Shown piece after piece: positions 1-16,773 of a stretch of 64,000 nucleotides of DNA. The position numbers were made by a program, and so were the translations under genes. Each line of letters starts with the position of its first letter. The first letter of the stretch is position 1. The notes beneath the pieces were generated by a model. That model saw nothing but the letters and a program-made list of their open reading frames with translations, searched no databases and had not been told where the DNA came from. This stretch comes from Monosiga brevicollis MX1 (Eukaryota; Opisthokonta; Choanoflagellata; Craspedida; Salpingoecidae), in contig NW_001865050.1 in assembly GCF_000002865.3 (NCBI RefSeq), forward strand, positions 1,024,655 to 1,088,654. Direction: 5' to 3'.

Positions 1-2209
1 AAGTACGCACCTCGGGGAGATCACAGGCCAAATGATCAAACAGATCGCGCAGCTGTCCTTGTACGATGGTGGCTACGGTCGTATGATATGGTGTCTCAAC
101 CACCTGTCATTTTTCAAAATTTGGCCGCAAACAGCAAAATGAACGGACATGGACTCACAACGGCTGCTCCCCGGCCGCAGCCATCTATCTGTGCGGTACA
201 GGGCGCGCTCCCGCACCTTTTTGCGCACACTCTTGGGCAGCTGCAGCTTGGCCTCGCTCAGGCCAGCGGCAATCACCACTGCGTCATACTTTTCCGAGCT
301 CACCACATTGCCTTCATCTATGACGACGAAAACATTGAGTTGGAAGAGAAAGGAAATGGCAAATGCCAGCCCATGCATCATGCCCGTGGTCAATGCGACT
401 AGTACCATCCGTCCACACGAGTCTAAAGTCCTTGGGCCCCGCAGCTGGCGCCACCTGCAGGCCAGTTATGGTGTGTCTTGTGCGCAGCGTCATGGTGCTG
501 GCCTCTCGCAAGCCCTCGCACAACTACCACGGCGATGCCTCGGTGAACTTGACGCGAGCCATTGCTCACACCACAGATTCCACATTTGCACATACCCTCC
601 AGTTTCCGCCCTCAATGGCCCAGATATCGTCCGTCCCACCGGCCAAGGACACCAAGCCCACAAAAGCGGGAACATCGACCGACTGAACATCACCACAAGA
701 CAAGGAACGCCACAAAAAAGACAACAAGGGGTATGAGCGGCGCCAGGAACCATGCCAAAGAGCAGGTCAAGTGGCTAACGGGAAGACTTCAAACGGCTAG
801 CAACGAGTAATTGGGGTGAAACACCCGTGCACATACCTGTCCATAGTTGACGCGCATCACCCCTGCAACCACTTCGTTGATGAATGTCTCTCCCACACCC
901 TCATTGATCAGAAATTGGCTGTCGCGCCCATCCAAAGTGTTTGTGAGACAACAAGAAAAAAATAAAATAAAATAAAAAAAAATAAAAAAATAAAAAAAGG
1001 ACCGCCCCCAAGTTAGCCGTCATTGGTGTGAGTCAGACGAAGCGTGAACAAGTCGAGACAATGCGCTCTGCTCTACAGACCGCAAAGACGTATTGGTCAA
1101 ATTGACTGCACCAATCATCTCGACAAATTCGGCAATGTCCTCAAAGGTTTGGCCTACACGTGGGGCACCGCCAGGTGTAAGGATGGCAATTCCCCACGAT
1201 TCGCCGTGGACAACAAAGCGCACCTTGCTCGTGTTGCTCGTAAATCTCTGAAAACCTGTGCAGCACGCCCAAGGTGGCATGGTTCACTCGAAAGGGGCTA
1301 AGCCCATAACGCAGCAACATCTTTGCCGCTGTCCAAAGCTATGCCACGCCTGCCTGTGAGCCTGGTCAAGTAATGCCAAACAACGCCATCCAAGGCTGGG
1401 TTGCGCACCTGATATGTGCTGGTTTCAATGACCAGGCCTTCCTCCCCAAGCACGCCCATGCGGGGCTTCGCCTCAACGGATTCTTTGTAAGAGGCTGCGG
1501 TACAAGCCCGGGTGGCAGAGTGGTAGACAATGATGAAAGATCAGTCTGTCAGCCAGAGGGCTCACGAAGCAGATTTGGCAAGACAGACTCGAGCCTGTGG
1601 TGCAAAGGTTTTATCAGGATCCCGGCAGGACGGTATCGTACGGAGAGTGCGCTCCAGCCCGAGCTGCTTGGCCAGTGTGGTGGCATAGTAATTGCTATTG
1701 TGAATGACAGCACCACCCACCTCCACCGTTTTGCCTGTCGGGTGGGAGCTGGCATGAGCTTGCACAAGAAGTGTTCAACCGCGCACAAAGGATAAGGGCA
1801 AGTCATACCATTCACATCGATCGACCTGACGCGACCGCACTGCAGCTCAGCACTCGCATCGTACATGTCAATCACCAAGTTACTCTAGGCACCGATGGCA
1901 GTTTGCCCAGTGGAGGATCACGACACACCCAAAAAACAAAAAAGCAGTCAGCCCGCAATCTTTGCGCACAGCCACTCATCGTGGTGGCTGGTATCGCCTT
2001 GGTTTGCGTACCGGTTCGTCCTCCTCGGTTAGGTTGAGGCGACCATTGTGGCGTAGAAAGTAGGCGGTGGCACTGCCCGCCACGCCCGCACCGATAATCG
2101 CCACTCTCTTGCCTTCACGCTCACCGATGGGTGCGCCAGCCCCACCCAGCACCAGTGCCAATGCCAGCACCAGCGCCAGCCGCAGGCGCCTCCTCGACAC
2201 ACTTGCCAT
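1..2209 (-). CDS. PCYOX1: Prenylcysteine oxidase-like FAD enzyme, 3' end outside window
   Basis: Multi-exon gene read right to left. The ATG at 2209 opens a signal peptide (Ser/Arg start, Leu/Ala/Val core) followed by the Rossmann FAD motif VAIIGAGVAGSATAYFLR. Exon 1 ends at about 2012 (GTACGC donor). An exon near 1805-1880 carries CGRVRSIDVNG, and the next (from about 1765) starts KTVEVGGAVIHNSNYY, matching the GGR and 'EAGG-VIHP-N' signature of the family. Lower pieces read LLRYGLSPFRVNHATLGVL (about 1310), a GGTDDIWAIEGGN-like stretch (about 600-660), KYDAVVIAAGL (about 290) and TIVQGQLRDLF (about 60). All follow the order of animal PCYOX1. Known members are lysosomal flavoproteins that oxidise farnesyl- or geranylgeranyl-cysteine to free cysteine, an isoprenoid aldehyde and H2O2. 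The C terminus lies beyond base 1. The family call is firm; some internal exon edges are not resolved. Confidence 0.85.
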
Positions 2210-2490
2210 GGGTCTCCGTTACCAAGGCGTCCTTGCGCCTCACGTCCTTCGCACCGCAGCGCTTGTCGCTCGCTGGGTTTTATTCTCGTCCGCGCCACCC
2301 ACGCTTCTTCAAAGTTTAAAAGTAAATCACACCACCACCACCAGCCCACCTACTCCAACCCAATCCACACAGTCAGGAAGCCCAGCTCAGAACGGGAAGC
2401 GAGCAACCCGAGCCACCACTCGTCGCCACCCCCCTGCCCCTCCTGTCGCCGGAAATCACGTCCGCAAACCACTGTCCGCACCTCAAACAA

Positions 2491-2539
2491 CACAACAGTA
2501 AATTACAACAATACAAACGTGTTGTAATTTACTGTTGTG
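2491..2539. repeat. Perfect 20-bp inverted repeat with 9-nt loop
   Basis: The left arm 2491-2510 is the exact reverse complement of the right arm 2520-2539; the loop is 2511-2519. The arms are AT-rich. The repeat lies between two divergent genes and is followed immediately by a GA tract. It could be a cruciform or RNA hairpin, or the remnant of a small inverted-repeat element. Confidence 0.9.
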
Positions 2540-2549
2540 CTCACGGCAC

Positions 2550-2552
<3 letters not shown>

Positions 2553-2593
<41 letters not shown>
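2553..2593. repeat. (GA)n microsatellite
   Basis: About 20 uninterrupted GA units in the SPCS3 upstream region. Confidence 0.95.
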
Positions 2594-2596
<3 letters not shown>

Positions 2597-2737
2597 GCGG
2601 CGCTTGATCGCTGATCGCACCTCTTGACTGCCACTGGGGTCTCAGGGTTGATCCACAGTTGTGCTTGTGTTGGCCTTGCTTCTGGATCATTGGCTGTGTC
2701 TGTCCTTGGCCTCCTCAGCTGCTGCTCAATCAGCGGC

Positions 2738-3651
2738 ATGACGATGCACAATTTTGTGACTCGGGCCAACGCGCTTTTCGCGTACGCCTTCTCCTGTCTG
2801 GCCATTGCCACCCTGGGCTGCTTTCTCACGGCCAGCTTGGAATCAGCAGTCCCCTCCGTTGACATTCGTGTGAACAACCCGGTGGTGTACGTCCGGTTGA
2901 TTTGAATTTGTGCATTTCCTTCTCAGGCAGTGCGTTGCCTCGCTCACGGCATTCTTCGACCTCACCTTGGGCTGTGGCAGGGGCGATTTGCGGCAGTTTC
3001 ACCATATTCAAAAGTCCTATGACCGAGCCAGCTTCACCTTTGACATCGATGCTGGTCAGTGTCATGCAACATTGCTTTGATACCTTTCGACTGGAAGCGC
3101 CACCCCTCATCTTCGTGGTGTAGACCTGTCGCCGCTGTTCAATTGGAACACCAAGCAGCTTTTCCTCTACATGACCGCAGAATACAAGACGCGCAAAAAC
3201 GTAGGTCCACGCACCCATCGCAGAACGCAGCCATTCATGTGCTTTGTTTGTTTGGTTTTCTCCACCTGGTAGACTGTGCGTGCTCACTGATGGGTGTGAT
3301 CATTGTCATGACACAGCGCTTGAACCAGGTGGTGGTCTGGGATCAAATCGTGCTGCGCAACTCGGGGGCTGATCGCTTCAATCTGAGCAACGTTCAGCTC
3401 AAGTACCCCTTTTTTGACGATGGCCACGGCCTCCTGTAAGCATGCTTCACATTGCTAACTTTGCATCTCATTCGCGCAAGTTCAGGCCGCTTCTACTCAA
3501 ACCCTTGCGCTGCTTTCGTTTCAATAGGAAGAACAAGGACGTCACGCTAGCCCTTCACTGGAATGTTATTCCCGTGGCAGGACTCCTGCCGCGCGTCGCA
3601 GATGGTCACGTGAAGGTGGAATTTGGTGATTACTACCAACCCTGGCAGTGA
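2738..3651 (+). CDS. SPCS3: Signal peptidase complex subunit 3 (SPC22/23)
   Basis: Five exons translate to a protein of the usual SPCS3 size (about 180 aa). The ATG at 2738 (or in-frame 2744) starts MHNFVTRANALFAYAFS, the N-terminal signal-anchor segment that holds the subunit in the ER membrane. Later exons give SFTFDIDADLSPLFNWNTKQ, LFLYMTAEYKTRKN, RLNQVVVWDQIVLR, YPFFDDGHGLL, and KNKDVTLALHWNVIP ending at YYQPWQ and TGA 3649-3651. Introns of about 75-100 nt fall near 2888, 3049-3123, 3202-3318 and 3436-3528. The intron 4 junction reads CTCCT|gtaagc...caatag|GAAGAAC and keeps frame. SPCS3 is the essential non-catalytic lumenal subunit of signal peptidase, which removes signal peptides during translocation. 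The exact start of exon 2 (about 2930 or 2979) is uncertain. Confidence 0.93.
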
Positions 3652-4049
3652 GCTGACTCGTCTCGGGCAATCCTCGTGACGACGGTCTCGCCCCGAGAGG
3701 CACCAAATCTGAACAAGACATATCGAAAGGAACATAAATTGGCAAATTGAAAATGCAACCGTCAAAGAAATGGTTTTTCAGCGTTTCCCAATCTCTGCCT
3801 GGGTTGCAGCACGCCCTTGGCCGCTGTTTTATTCCCGCTCAGCGGGAGGAAAAAAGAAGAAGAACAACAACAACAACAACCCCTACCAAAGAATCGCATG
3901 ATCTTTCACACTACACGCGTAAAGCCAAGAACAAACATGATCATTCTCACATGCACGGATACCACCACCACCACCAGGTATATCCCGCTTAAACGGGCCT
4001 AGACACGACTGATTGGAGTTTACCAACTGCCTCCGCCCATTCACTCACT
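3652..4049. other. Convergent 3' intergenic region
   Basis: About 400 nt between the stop codons of SPCS3 (+) and the TKL kinase (-). It is A-rich with short CAA/CCA runs (3863-3890, 3960-3978). No gene is seen. Confidence 0.5.
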
Positions 4050-7000
4050 TCAAATGAGATGGCTGGGCCGAGAAGAGGTATGGCCCACTGTCTGAGCCGC
4101 CGCTGGCAGCTGGCTCATGGCGCGCCGTTGATAAGACGAAGGGGTGTTTGCCGATGCAACCTGCTGACCAGATTCAACCAACCGCAGCAACGTGTTGGTT
4201 ACAGCTGTCATGTTGGGGCGCAATCGCGGATCCTCTTCCCAGCACCGTCTCATCAGTTTGTGATAATCGGCCGGAAACCCGGCACTCTAAGAGAAGGCAC
4301 GTTCACGATCAGGTGAGCCATGACAAGTCCCGTGCTGATTGGCAAGAATAAGCCAACCAATCCGCGGGTCGCGGCAGGTTGCTGCAATCCAGTCGGGGCA
4401 CTTACGCGCAGGCCAACTTCTGACGGGATGGTGGGTCGACGTTGGGGGCGCACCACTTCAGCAAAGAAATTCGTTGGATGCAGATTGAGAAAGCCCTCGT
4501 ACTCAAAGGGAAGCTGCCGCGTAATCAACTCCCATAGCACCACGCCTGTCCACATTTTCAAACGAGCAAAGAAACAGACACGCAAACAAGCGCCAACCCG
4601 TGAGAAACATGAATCATGGGCATAAAACCTTCCCCCCTTCACCGTGCTCAGCAAGCATCCGATAGATGCAACCAGGCGCTGGGCCGATGGGGCAAGACAA
4701 ACCAAAGGAGTAGACGTCGCAGCTGGCATTGTAGCTACCGCCCCATACTTCCGGTGCCATCCAAAGAATGGTACCCACTTGCGTCGTCATGGTGACCTCG
4801 GTATCCTCATTCTACAAGACCACCGGCGAAGCGTCAGTATCCTGCTTGGCCCATTCAAGCCCAGCAGAGGAGGGCGAAGCAGAGACAAACGTGTGCGAAC
4901 CTGAATTGATTGGTGGCGAACGTGAACGGAATCGGTGGCCTTGGCGTCCTCCCCGCTGGGCTTGGTACGTTCGATACCCATCTCCTCGATGAGACGAGCC
5001 GTGCCCAGGTCCGCCACCTGCGCGCCAAGCAACATCGCACCGTCAAGTCAGAGAGCAGCCTGGCTCAGCAAAAGTACCCAGCATTCAAATCCCGTCCACT
5101 TGGCCATGCACGTTGTTGCCAAACATATATCAATACATACCTTGCATACATAGTTGGAGGTCACGAGTAGATTCGGACTCTTGATGTCACGATGAATTTG
5201 GGGCGGTCTGAGACGATGCAAAAAGCGCAGCCCCCGTGCGGCATCTGTGGCCAGTGACAGACACAAGTCCACCGGCAGGTCCTCTTTGACATCCACCAAC
5301 AAGGATCGCAAAGATCCGCGTTCGCAGAATTCCGTAACCAGAAATGGACGTTGGTCTGGGTCCTCGCCGGCACCATAAAATAGGACGATGTTTCGGTGCC
5401 GCGTGCGCTGCAACAATCGCACTTCTCGATCAAAGTCAGAAGTAATGCTGCGGTTCCAGATGCGCATTTCAACCAATGCCGTGTGCATCTTCTTGACAGC
5501 CACCAGCTCTCCACCCCATTGCGCCCGATAGACCTCTGCAAAGGTACCCTTGTCTAGAAGGCGAAAATTTCGGAGCTGAGCATGGTCAATGGCCCATGTT
5601 CGTTTGTAGTCACCAACTTCGTTTTGTAAGTCCTCGATCCGACTGTACGCCAGCTCTGAGCGGGCGTGGAAGAGGCGCACGCGTCGTTGCATGGCCGTGA
5701 TGGCCACACCCACAATCAGGGCAGCCAGGATGGCCGCCACCATAATCAGTGCCGTCGAGGGCAGCTCACAGCGATCCGACAATTGGAAAGCAAAGCGGCA
5801 GTTGCACGTGGCATTCCCGTTGATCACATTGCACTGCCCGTGATGGTGGCAGACTGAGTCGTCGCAGGTGTTACATGCCGCGGCACTGGTAGAACCTTCA
5901 TGCAGAGTCGTCACGTCTGCTGGGCACTTCAGGCACTCTGTTGAGCCGTGCAAGTTGGCATAGGTGCCTCGCGCACAGGGCTGGCACGTATCGGATGCAA
6001 AGCTGCCGGCAAAATGGCCCGGGGGACAACCCAGCATCATGATGCTGCTGTCCTCGAGGTAGGACGTTGCATCTGCCCCAGCGGTCAGTAAGATGGTAGC
6101 ATTGCTCGCGCTCATCATGGTCATGCTCGACTCCACCCGGGCAGTCATGTTTCCAGCAACCACGGAAACGGATTGAAACGAGCGCGAAAGAATGTTAAAG
6201 GTCACAACGCGGTCGTCGAAGCAGACCAGCTCGGATCGCGACAAGGACGATGGCACTTGGACTCCGCCACTCATGAGCGCCCCAAACCCGGCGACAACTT
6301 GCAGTCGATATGGCAGCACTGTATGGGCCGAGAAAACGCGCCGTGCCAGGTTATTGTAGTTGCTTGCACATGCATCGTGCATTGTGGCGGGCGGAACGCG
6401 CCGCAAGAGGGCGTCTGTGGTGTTCTCGATCCTGGTCCAGTTATAATGTATGAGATTCAAGAGCCAGGCATCTTCACACACGGCCGAATCGTTGCGCCCC
6501 CCGGCCAGGAGCAGCACGGGGGCCAGATTTTGATAAGGGTCCATGAGAATGCCGCCAAAATGCCCCCAGCGTGCGGCGGCTCCTCCGCTCGCGGCAGGAA
6601 CCCGAACCCAATGCAGGTCAGCCAAAGGTGCTGAGGGGTTCTGCGTCTTGGTGAAACGCAGCAAGTAAATGGCTTCGGTTGGCCCAGCCAGGGCTTTGCC
6701 TTGTGCGACCACAAACCCAACGCTCTCTACGTAGTCGCAGACACTTGATGCCACTGCAGGTGCACCAGCCGCCTGCGAAATGTTGATCCACTGCATAGCT
6801 GTTATTCAGCGTATGGCAGAAGAATCAAAAGTGGGAGAAGCAAAGTGAGACTTGACCAATGCCAGTACAAACCACAAGCAAGGCGGCGGGCGCTAGAGGC
6901 CCCAACTCAACATGACAGGATATGACTGAACAAACCAGACAAAAGAAAAGAGGACCAAAGGACAAAGTCAAGGCACAGCTACTCGAGCATAAACTTACCG

Positions 7001-10000
7001 GTGTGATTGAAAAGCCAGGTATCAGAAAGATAAACCCAGCTTCCGTTGCGCAAGGAATACACGCCTCCGTGCAAAAGCATTAGGTCATCGTCAATGGCCA
7101 CTGCGTTGGTGTGAGCACGTGCACTGGGGCCAACGCTGTCCTCGGCAGAAATGAGATACGACCACCTGTCATACACACACCGGTGACAGAGCATGGTAAA
7201 ACATGACAAAGCAGGTCCCGGTGCGAGTGAGCGATGGTGGTGAGAAGGACAAAGAGGAAGGAGAAGACATGTTTTGAAATCACACAATTGCATGGGCAAA
7301 TACAACGGGGAGGCAATAGGCGTACTCGTGTTTGTCCAAGTCGTATGCCCACAGGTGGAGACGGGTTTGGTAGGATAGCGACCAACCCTCCATTTGAAGC
7401 ACGGCATTGGAATTGAGGTACACCAGTGAGTGGCCGGCTGTCATAGGAGGCCGCTTGGGAATGTCCACCTAAACTCTCGCGCATGACCCGACGGCCATTA
7501 CGACATTAGTGGAGCTTGACTGCAGCGATGACGTAGCGCTGGCTCTTGGGCCAAGCTTGCGTCATGGCGCGAACGCACCTTGTTCCAAATGGCAAAGCTC
7601 GATTCATCAGAGCCCAATGAATGTAACGCCCACAGATCGTTGAAGAACGCCAAACTAAAGGTGTTGACGCCGCCAAAGAGCACGGTGGCCTCGACACCTG
7701 TGGTTGCCTTTTGAGTCGAATGCATTCCACAAGTTGGGCGAGGCACGCAGTCAAAGAGGATAAATCGTGAGCCCGACGGCATGATGTATCGTTGACGCCA
7801 TTCTGTCTCTTTCGGAAGAATTAACATGTAAATAAAAAACGAAAAAACTAAAAAAAATAAAAACAGGTGATAGGGTGTTCGATGTACATACCTCTAGAAC
7901 TTGTGCAGTGGCGCCCTGTCGTGGGTCTGGGGGCATGCCTAACAGCCCTTCAAGGTACCTATTGTTGTATGAACTATTTTGTATCTACATATAAAAAGAA
8001 AGACAGAAGGTGTGTGTGTGTGTGTGTGCGTGTGTGTGTGTCAGCCAAGTGGGCCGGTACGACTGTTGCATCAGAGGTTCGCATGCGTTGCAGAAGAACA
8101 CCAACCTCCCAAACGGATCCTGCATAGCGCCGCACGTAGAGGGTGACCTCTGAAGCTGGGTAAAGTTCACAAGCATAAATCTCGGCAAGGGATGCACCGG
8201 TCATGGTACGCTCGCCACCAAACACGTAGGGGTCATTGTTGAGGGTAAAGGCTATACTGTTGACAATGCCTTGTGGAAGTGATGCGGGGTAATCAAACGC
8301 TAGGCTAGATATCACCAAGAGGTCGGGCATGAAAACAAGTTCGGTGAGATGGATGGCAGCAAGCGCGAGCGCACCGGTCTGTCACATCACCTTTAACACA
8401 CAAACACCTCTCCTGGTACAAACGAACGTGGTCAGGTTTAGAACTAGAGCTTGGTTGCTGATGCCGAGGTTGTTGTCCTCAAGGGGCTTTCGTACAAGGC
8501 CGCCCACCATCACCATCGTGTCGAAATACTTTGTGACTGCTGCGGCCTGCAAGCGCCATAACAAAGAAAGAAGTATGTGAGTTCGATAAAGGTAAAGACT
8601 GTTTCAACTGTTGAGCCGAGGGGCATGCCACGTACGCCGGGCGCTGAGTACAGAGGCGGCCTGCTGAGTGCTAGTGGGCGCCAAGTCCGGCTCGATACGT
8701 TGAAGGCCCACATGGTATGATTGCCGTCGCTGTCATCGCCAGTTGGGCCCATGAAACCGCCGTAAACCAGTAGCAGCTCCTGTCAAGAAGAAGAAGAAGA
8801 AGAAGAAGAAGAAGGCACCCGCGACTCAAATCAGCTCTCGACCCTGTCCACGTCAAATGAGAATGACAAAACTATGATACGAACGTTTTGCCAGGACGCG
8901 GATGCCGCTGCATAGCGAAGCCCGGGTCCGTTGGGGCTCAAGGTTGTATTTGCGAGTCGAGTCCAGCGCCTAGGGAGCAAAAATAACCATAGTTATAGGT
9001 GGATATGCACCAGGGCGCCCGGGCCCGAGTTGTGGGCGACAGCACCAAAAGCTAAATAGTACGGACCCAGTGAGCCAGTCCAGCTGCCAAACATCACCCA
9101 GAGGCTGGCGGTTGTCCAAAATATCGGGATCTCCTTCCCCAGCCGCACCCGAACTGGGACCTGTGCAGCTGAGGCCACCAAAGATAACCATAACATCGTG
9201 TGCCATCCCTCGAGGACGCAACCGCTCCGCTGAATGGTAGCCTAGCGCCAGTCAAGTCCGCCATGCAAAGTCATTGGCACGCAAGTTGATCCAGCACAAG
9301 TCAATGAGCGTCAGCTGGAGGGATGGGCCAGAGAAAAACGGGGGAAAATAACAAAACAAAAAAAAAACAAAAAAACAATTGCAGTTGTGGTGCGCACACC
9401 TACCTCGAGCCAAAGGCCCGCTGTTTGTTGCCAAAGGATGCCACAGCTGCAAACCAAAGGTATTGGCAAAGAAAGTGTGAGGCACCAAAACCAGCACTGC
9501 CGGCATGACCAGCTTAAAAGAGGAGGACTAACCGTCGAGGAGGCATTGAACTGCCAGACGTCGCCGAAACACTGGAAAACCTGGCTCACGCTGGTGTGAG
9601 CTTCAGAAAGGACCAAGCCTCCGTGCAACAGCATGGATTGCCTGATGGCAACAAGGCAGGCGCAATTTGACCGTGAGGCTTGATTCAAAGCATGGTCAGC
9701 CGTGTTGAGGGCATGATTTGCTAAGAAGAAAATACGAACCGATCAGCAGCAGCAATGCTGGCTGCGTAAGCGCGAGCCTCGGGGCGCTTGGGCTCCGTCT
9801 CAAGGGTAAACCAGATATCATACTGCATAGCAGTACGCACGCAGCCGCAGAGAAGTGGAGCAAGTGAGGCACGCGAGGTAGGGACAGTATCAATCTGCTA
9901 GACGGTGTGTGTGTGTGTGCGCGCGTCTGTCTGTCCGTCCGTCTGTCTATCTGTCTATCTGTCTGTCTGTCTGTCTGCCTGTGTCTGTGTGTGTCTGTGT

Positions 10001-10255
10001 GTGCCTTGAGCTGACGCTACGCACCTCGCTCATGTTACCGAGGATGGAGATGTTGGCGGTTGAGCCAGCGATGGTGAGCCCTGTTGGCTTTTGTGGAGTA
10101 TCACTGCGGGTGGTCATAAAACGCATCGGGGCGATGGGAGGTTGAGCTTGGTTTGGACCTAATTGACAGCTATTTCCGAGGGTGCCAGGTAGCAGGAGCG
10201 CGTCGCCGCTCGAAGCCAGCCATGCAATGGCGAGGAGTGGCGTGACGAGCCGCAT
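4050..10255 (-). CDS. Kelch/GCC2-GCC3/EGF-like transmembrane TKL-family receptor kinase
   Basis: Large multi-exon gene, about 20 exons. The ATG at 10255 begins a signal peptide (MRLVTPLLAIAWLASSG). The ectodomain has about nine kelch-like blades, each with a hydrophobic strand plus paired Gly and a later Trp, for example VMVIFGGLSCTG and GDVWQLDW (about 9070-9210), MVMVGGL (8510), VLFGGVNTFSLAFFNDLW (7640-7690), LMLLHGGVYSLRNGSW (7080) and PVLLLAGGRNDS (6490). A GCC2/GCC3 cysteine module and an EGF-like loop (CHHHGQCNVINGNATCNC, about 5810) precede a transmembrane helix (about 5690-5755). The cytoplasmic kinase has VAVKKMH, HRDIKSPNLLV (about 5185), DLG in place of DFG (about 5010), GTILWMAPEV (about 4750) and ends PRLRPNM. 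HRDIKSPN plus WMAPE indicate TKL rather than tyrosine kinase. The glycine loop is weak (LDKGTFAEV). Ligand unknown. Confidence 0.85.
7995..8042. repeat. (GT)n tract in receptor-kinase gene
   Basis: Interrupted GT dinucleotide run inside an intron of the kelch-kinase gene. Confidence 0.9.
8784..8814. repeat. (AAG)n trinucleotide tract
   Basis: About ten AAG units, CTT on the coding strand. They act as the pyrimidine tract of an intron in the kelch-kinase gene. Confidence 0.9.
9905..10006. repeat. Compound GT / TCTG / TCTA tract in intron 1 of the receptor kinase
   Basis: GT repeats, then about 14 tetranucleotide TCTG, TCCG or TCTA units, then GT again. It sits just after the signal-peptide exon. 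Confidence 0.9.
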
Positions 10256-10652
10256 GATATTGGCTCAACACCGCCCCTGCGATGGAAAAGACCACGCTCC
10301 CGCCACCACCTTGAGCGTGGCGCGGCGGGTGTGTGAGACTGTGTCTGTGTCCGTCTGCCTAGAACAAGTCCAAGCTGGTGCCCCGTCTCTCGTATTAAAT
10401 GGAGCGGAACGCCTTGCAGTAGCCGGATTGGAACAGCTGCACAAGCACCACAGTAAAGTTAGAAAGCCGCACTGCCATTGACACAGGCGGCGTGTCGGCC
10501 AACGCTATGCCCCTTCCACACGGCACAAAATACAAGGGTATTAATCTCCCCTGGGTCCTCCAGCGCACCCTCAAGCTGGCAGCGTAACACCCATCGCTGC
10601 CGTTCCCGCCGCCTGCCCCTCCACTTCCTTACCAGCCAAAATGAAGAAACGG

Positions 10653-10718
<66 letters not shown>

Positions 10719-10944
10719 CTATACACACTCTCAGTCTCTCACTCTCCACAAGGTTTTGCTGACAAAAATGTTCTGGTCGAACAGAATAAATTTGCGCACA
10801 AACGTGGCGCTGGATAACTTAAGCCTCGGTCTGGCGCAAAATGATCAGAAGAGCAACTGCTTCCGTATGGACACGAGGACTCTGTCCCGACAAATCTCTC
10901 CCGATGCGCAGTCTTTTCGAGGCTACAAAGGCCATCTTCGTTGG
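10256..10944. other. Tandem intergenic region with (CT)n
   Basis: Lies between the stop of the TIR gene (10945) and the start of the kelch kinase (10255), both on the minus strand. It should contain the first gene's 3' UTR and the second's promoter. A (CT)n microsatellite of about 60 nt runs from 10655 to 10714. ORFs here are low-complexity only and no gene is called. Confidence 0.5.
10655..10714. repeat. (CT)n microsatellite
   Basis: About 30 CT units upstream of the kelch-kinase start. ORFs reading it as Ser-Leu or Arg-Glu repeats are artefacts. Confidence 0.95.
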
Positions 10945-15998
<5,054 letters not shown>

Positions 15999-16773
15999 GG
16001 CGCTGGTTGAATCAGCGGCACTGCGGGGAGAGCGCACGAGCCCCTTTACTGAGCTGCCTTGCCCAGCTGCCTCGACCCCCTCTCGGCACAGCTCAAGGAA
16101 AAACTCCCCACGCCCACGTGCCGCCAGCCAGGCCCAATGCAACTGCCCCTCCAGCAACCACTGATGCAGCAGAGGCCACTGCCCAAATGCGCAGAGGCAC
16201 CCCCCTCTGCCCTCGGAGTTTGAGGTTGGACCCAAAAAAAAAAAAAAAAAAATCGAGTCAAAAATCGAGAAGCAAATTTTAGAAAGAAGAGAGAGTGAGA
16301 GAGAATGTGAGCGAGATGAACAATGGGTATCGCAGAGAAGACATGGGATCCAGGGCAGTGCAGGAGGAGCAGGAGGGACTCTGGCGGAGAATCGGCGCAA
16401 GGGCAGACTTGCGTATGGGGTTGGGAGATCGGCCAAATCACTGCCTTAGTAATTTCTTTGGTTTCTCAAGCGGGGACGAGAGTGACCTGTGTTGCAGATG
16501 GCTGCTTCGAATGTTACTCGAGTTAACACGTCTGCAGACGAATTTGGGATTTGTTTTTCATTTTTCGTCGCTTTGCTTGCTGCCCTTTGCTTGGCCTGAC
16601 AAGCGACCCCAAGCGATGGCCCCCTGCCTAGTGGTTTTGATGAAAATCGAACAGTACGCTTGCTGGCGAAGAATTGCGAGTCACTTGTCCACATGTCTCA
16701 ACTCAAACATTCCTGAAACTGATGGAAAAAGCGTGGAAAAAGATTGCTAAATTATCAAACTCTGCTTGCCTCC
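15999..16773. other. Tandem intergenic region between WDR76-like and TK-SH2-TIR genes
   Basis: About 775 nt that should hold the WDR76-like 3' end and the kinase-gene promoter. It includes an A19 run (16234-16252) and GA-rich sequence (16285-16310). A 151-codon plus-strand frame (16295-16750) has no recognisable domain or coding character and is not called. Confidence 0.45.

Larger units (their letters stand above)
2210..2737. promoter_or_regulatory. Divergent intergenic region between PCYOX1 and SPCS3
   Basis: About 530 nt separate the two start codons and must hold both promoters. No clear TATA box is visible. It contains a perfect inverted repeat (2491-2539) and a GA microsatellite (2553-2593), listed separately. 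Confidence 0.5.

Noticed and set aside
16295-16750. 151-codon plus-strand ORF
   Set aside because: No domain, no splice-compatible extension; lies in an intergenic region between two minus-strand genes.
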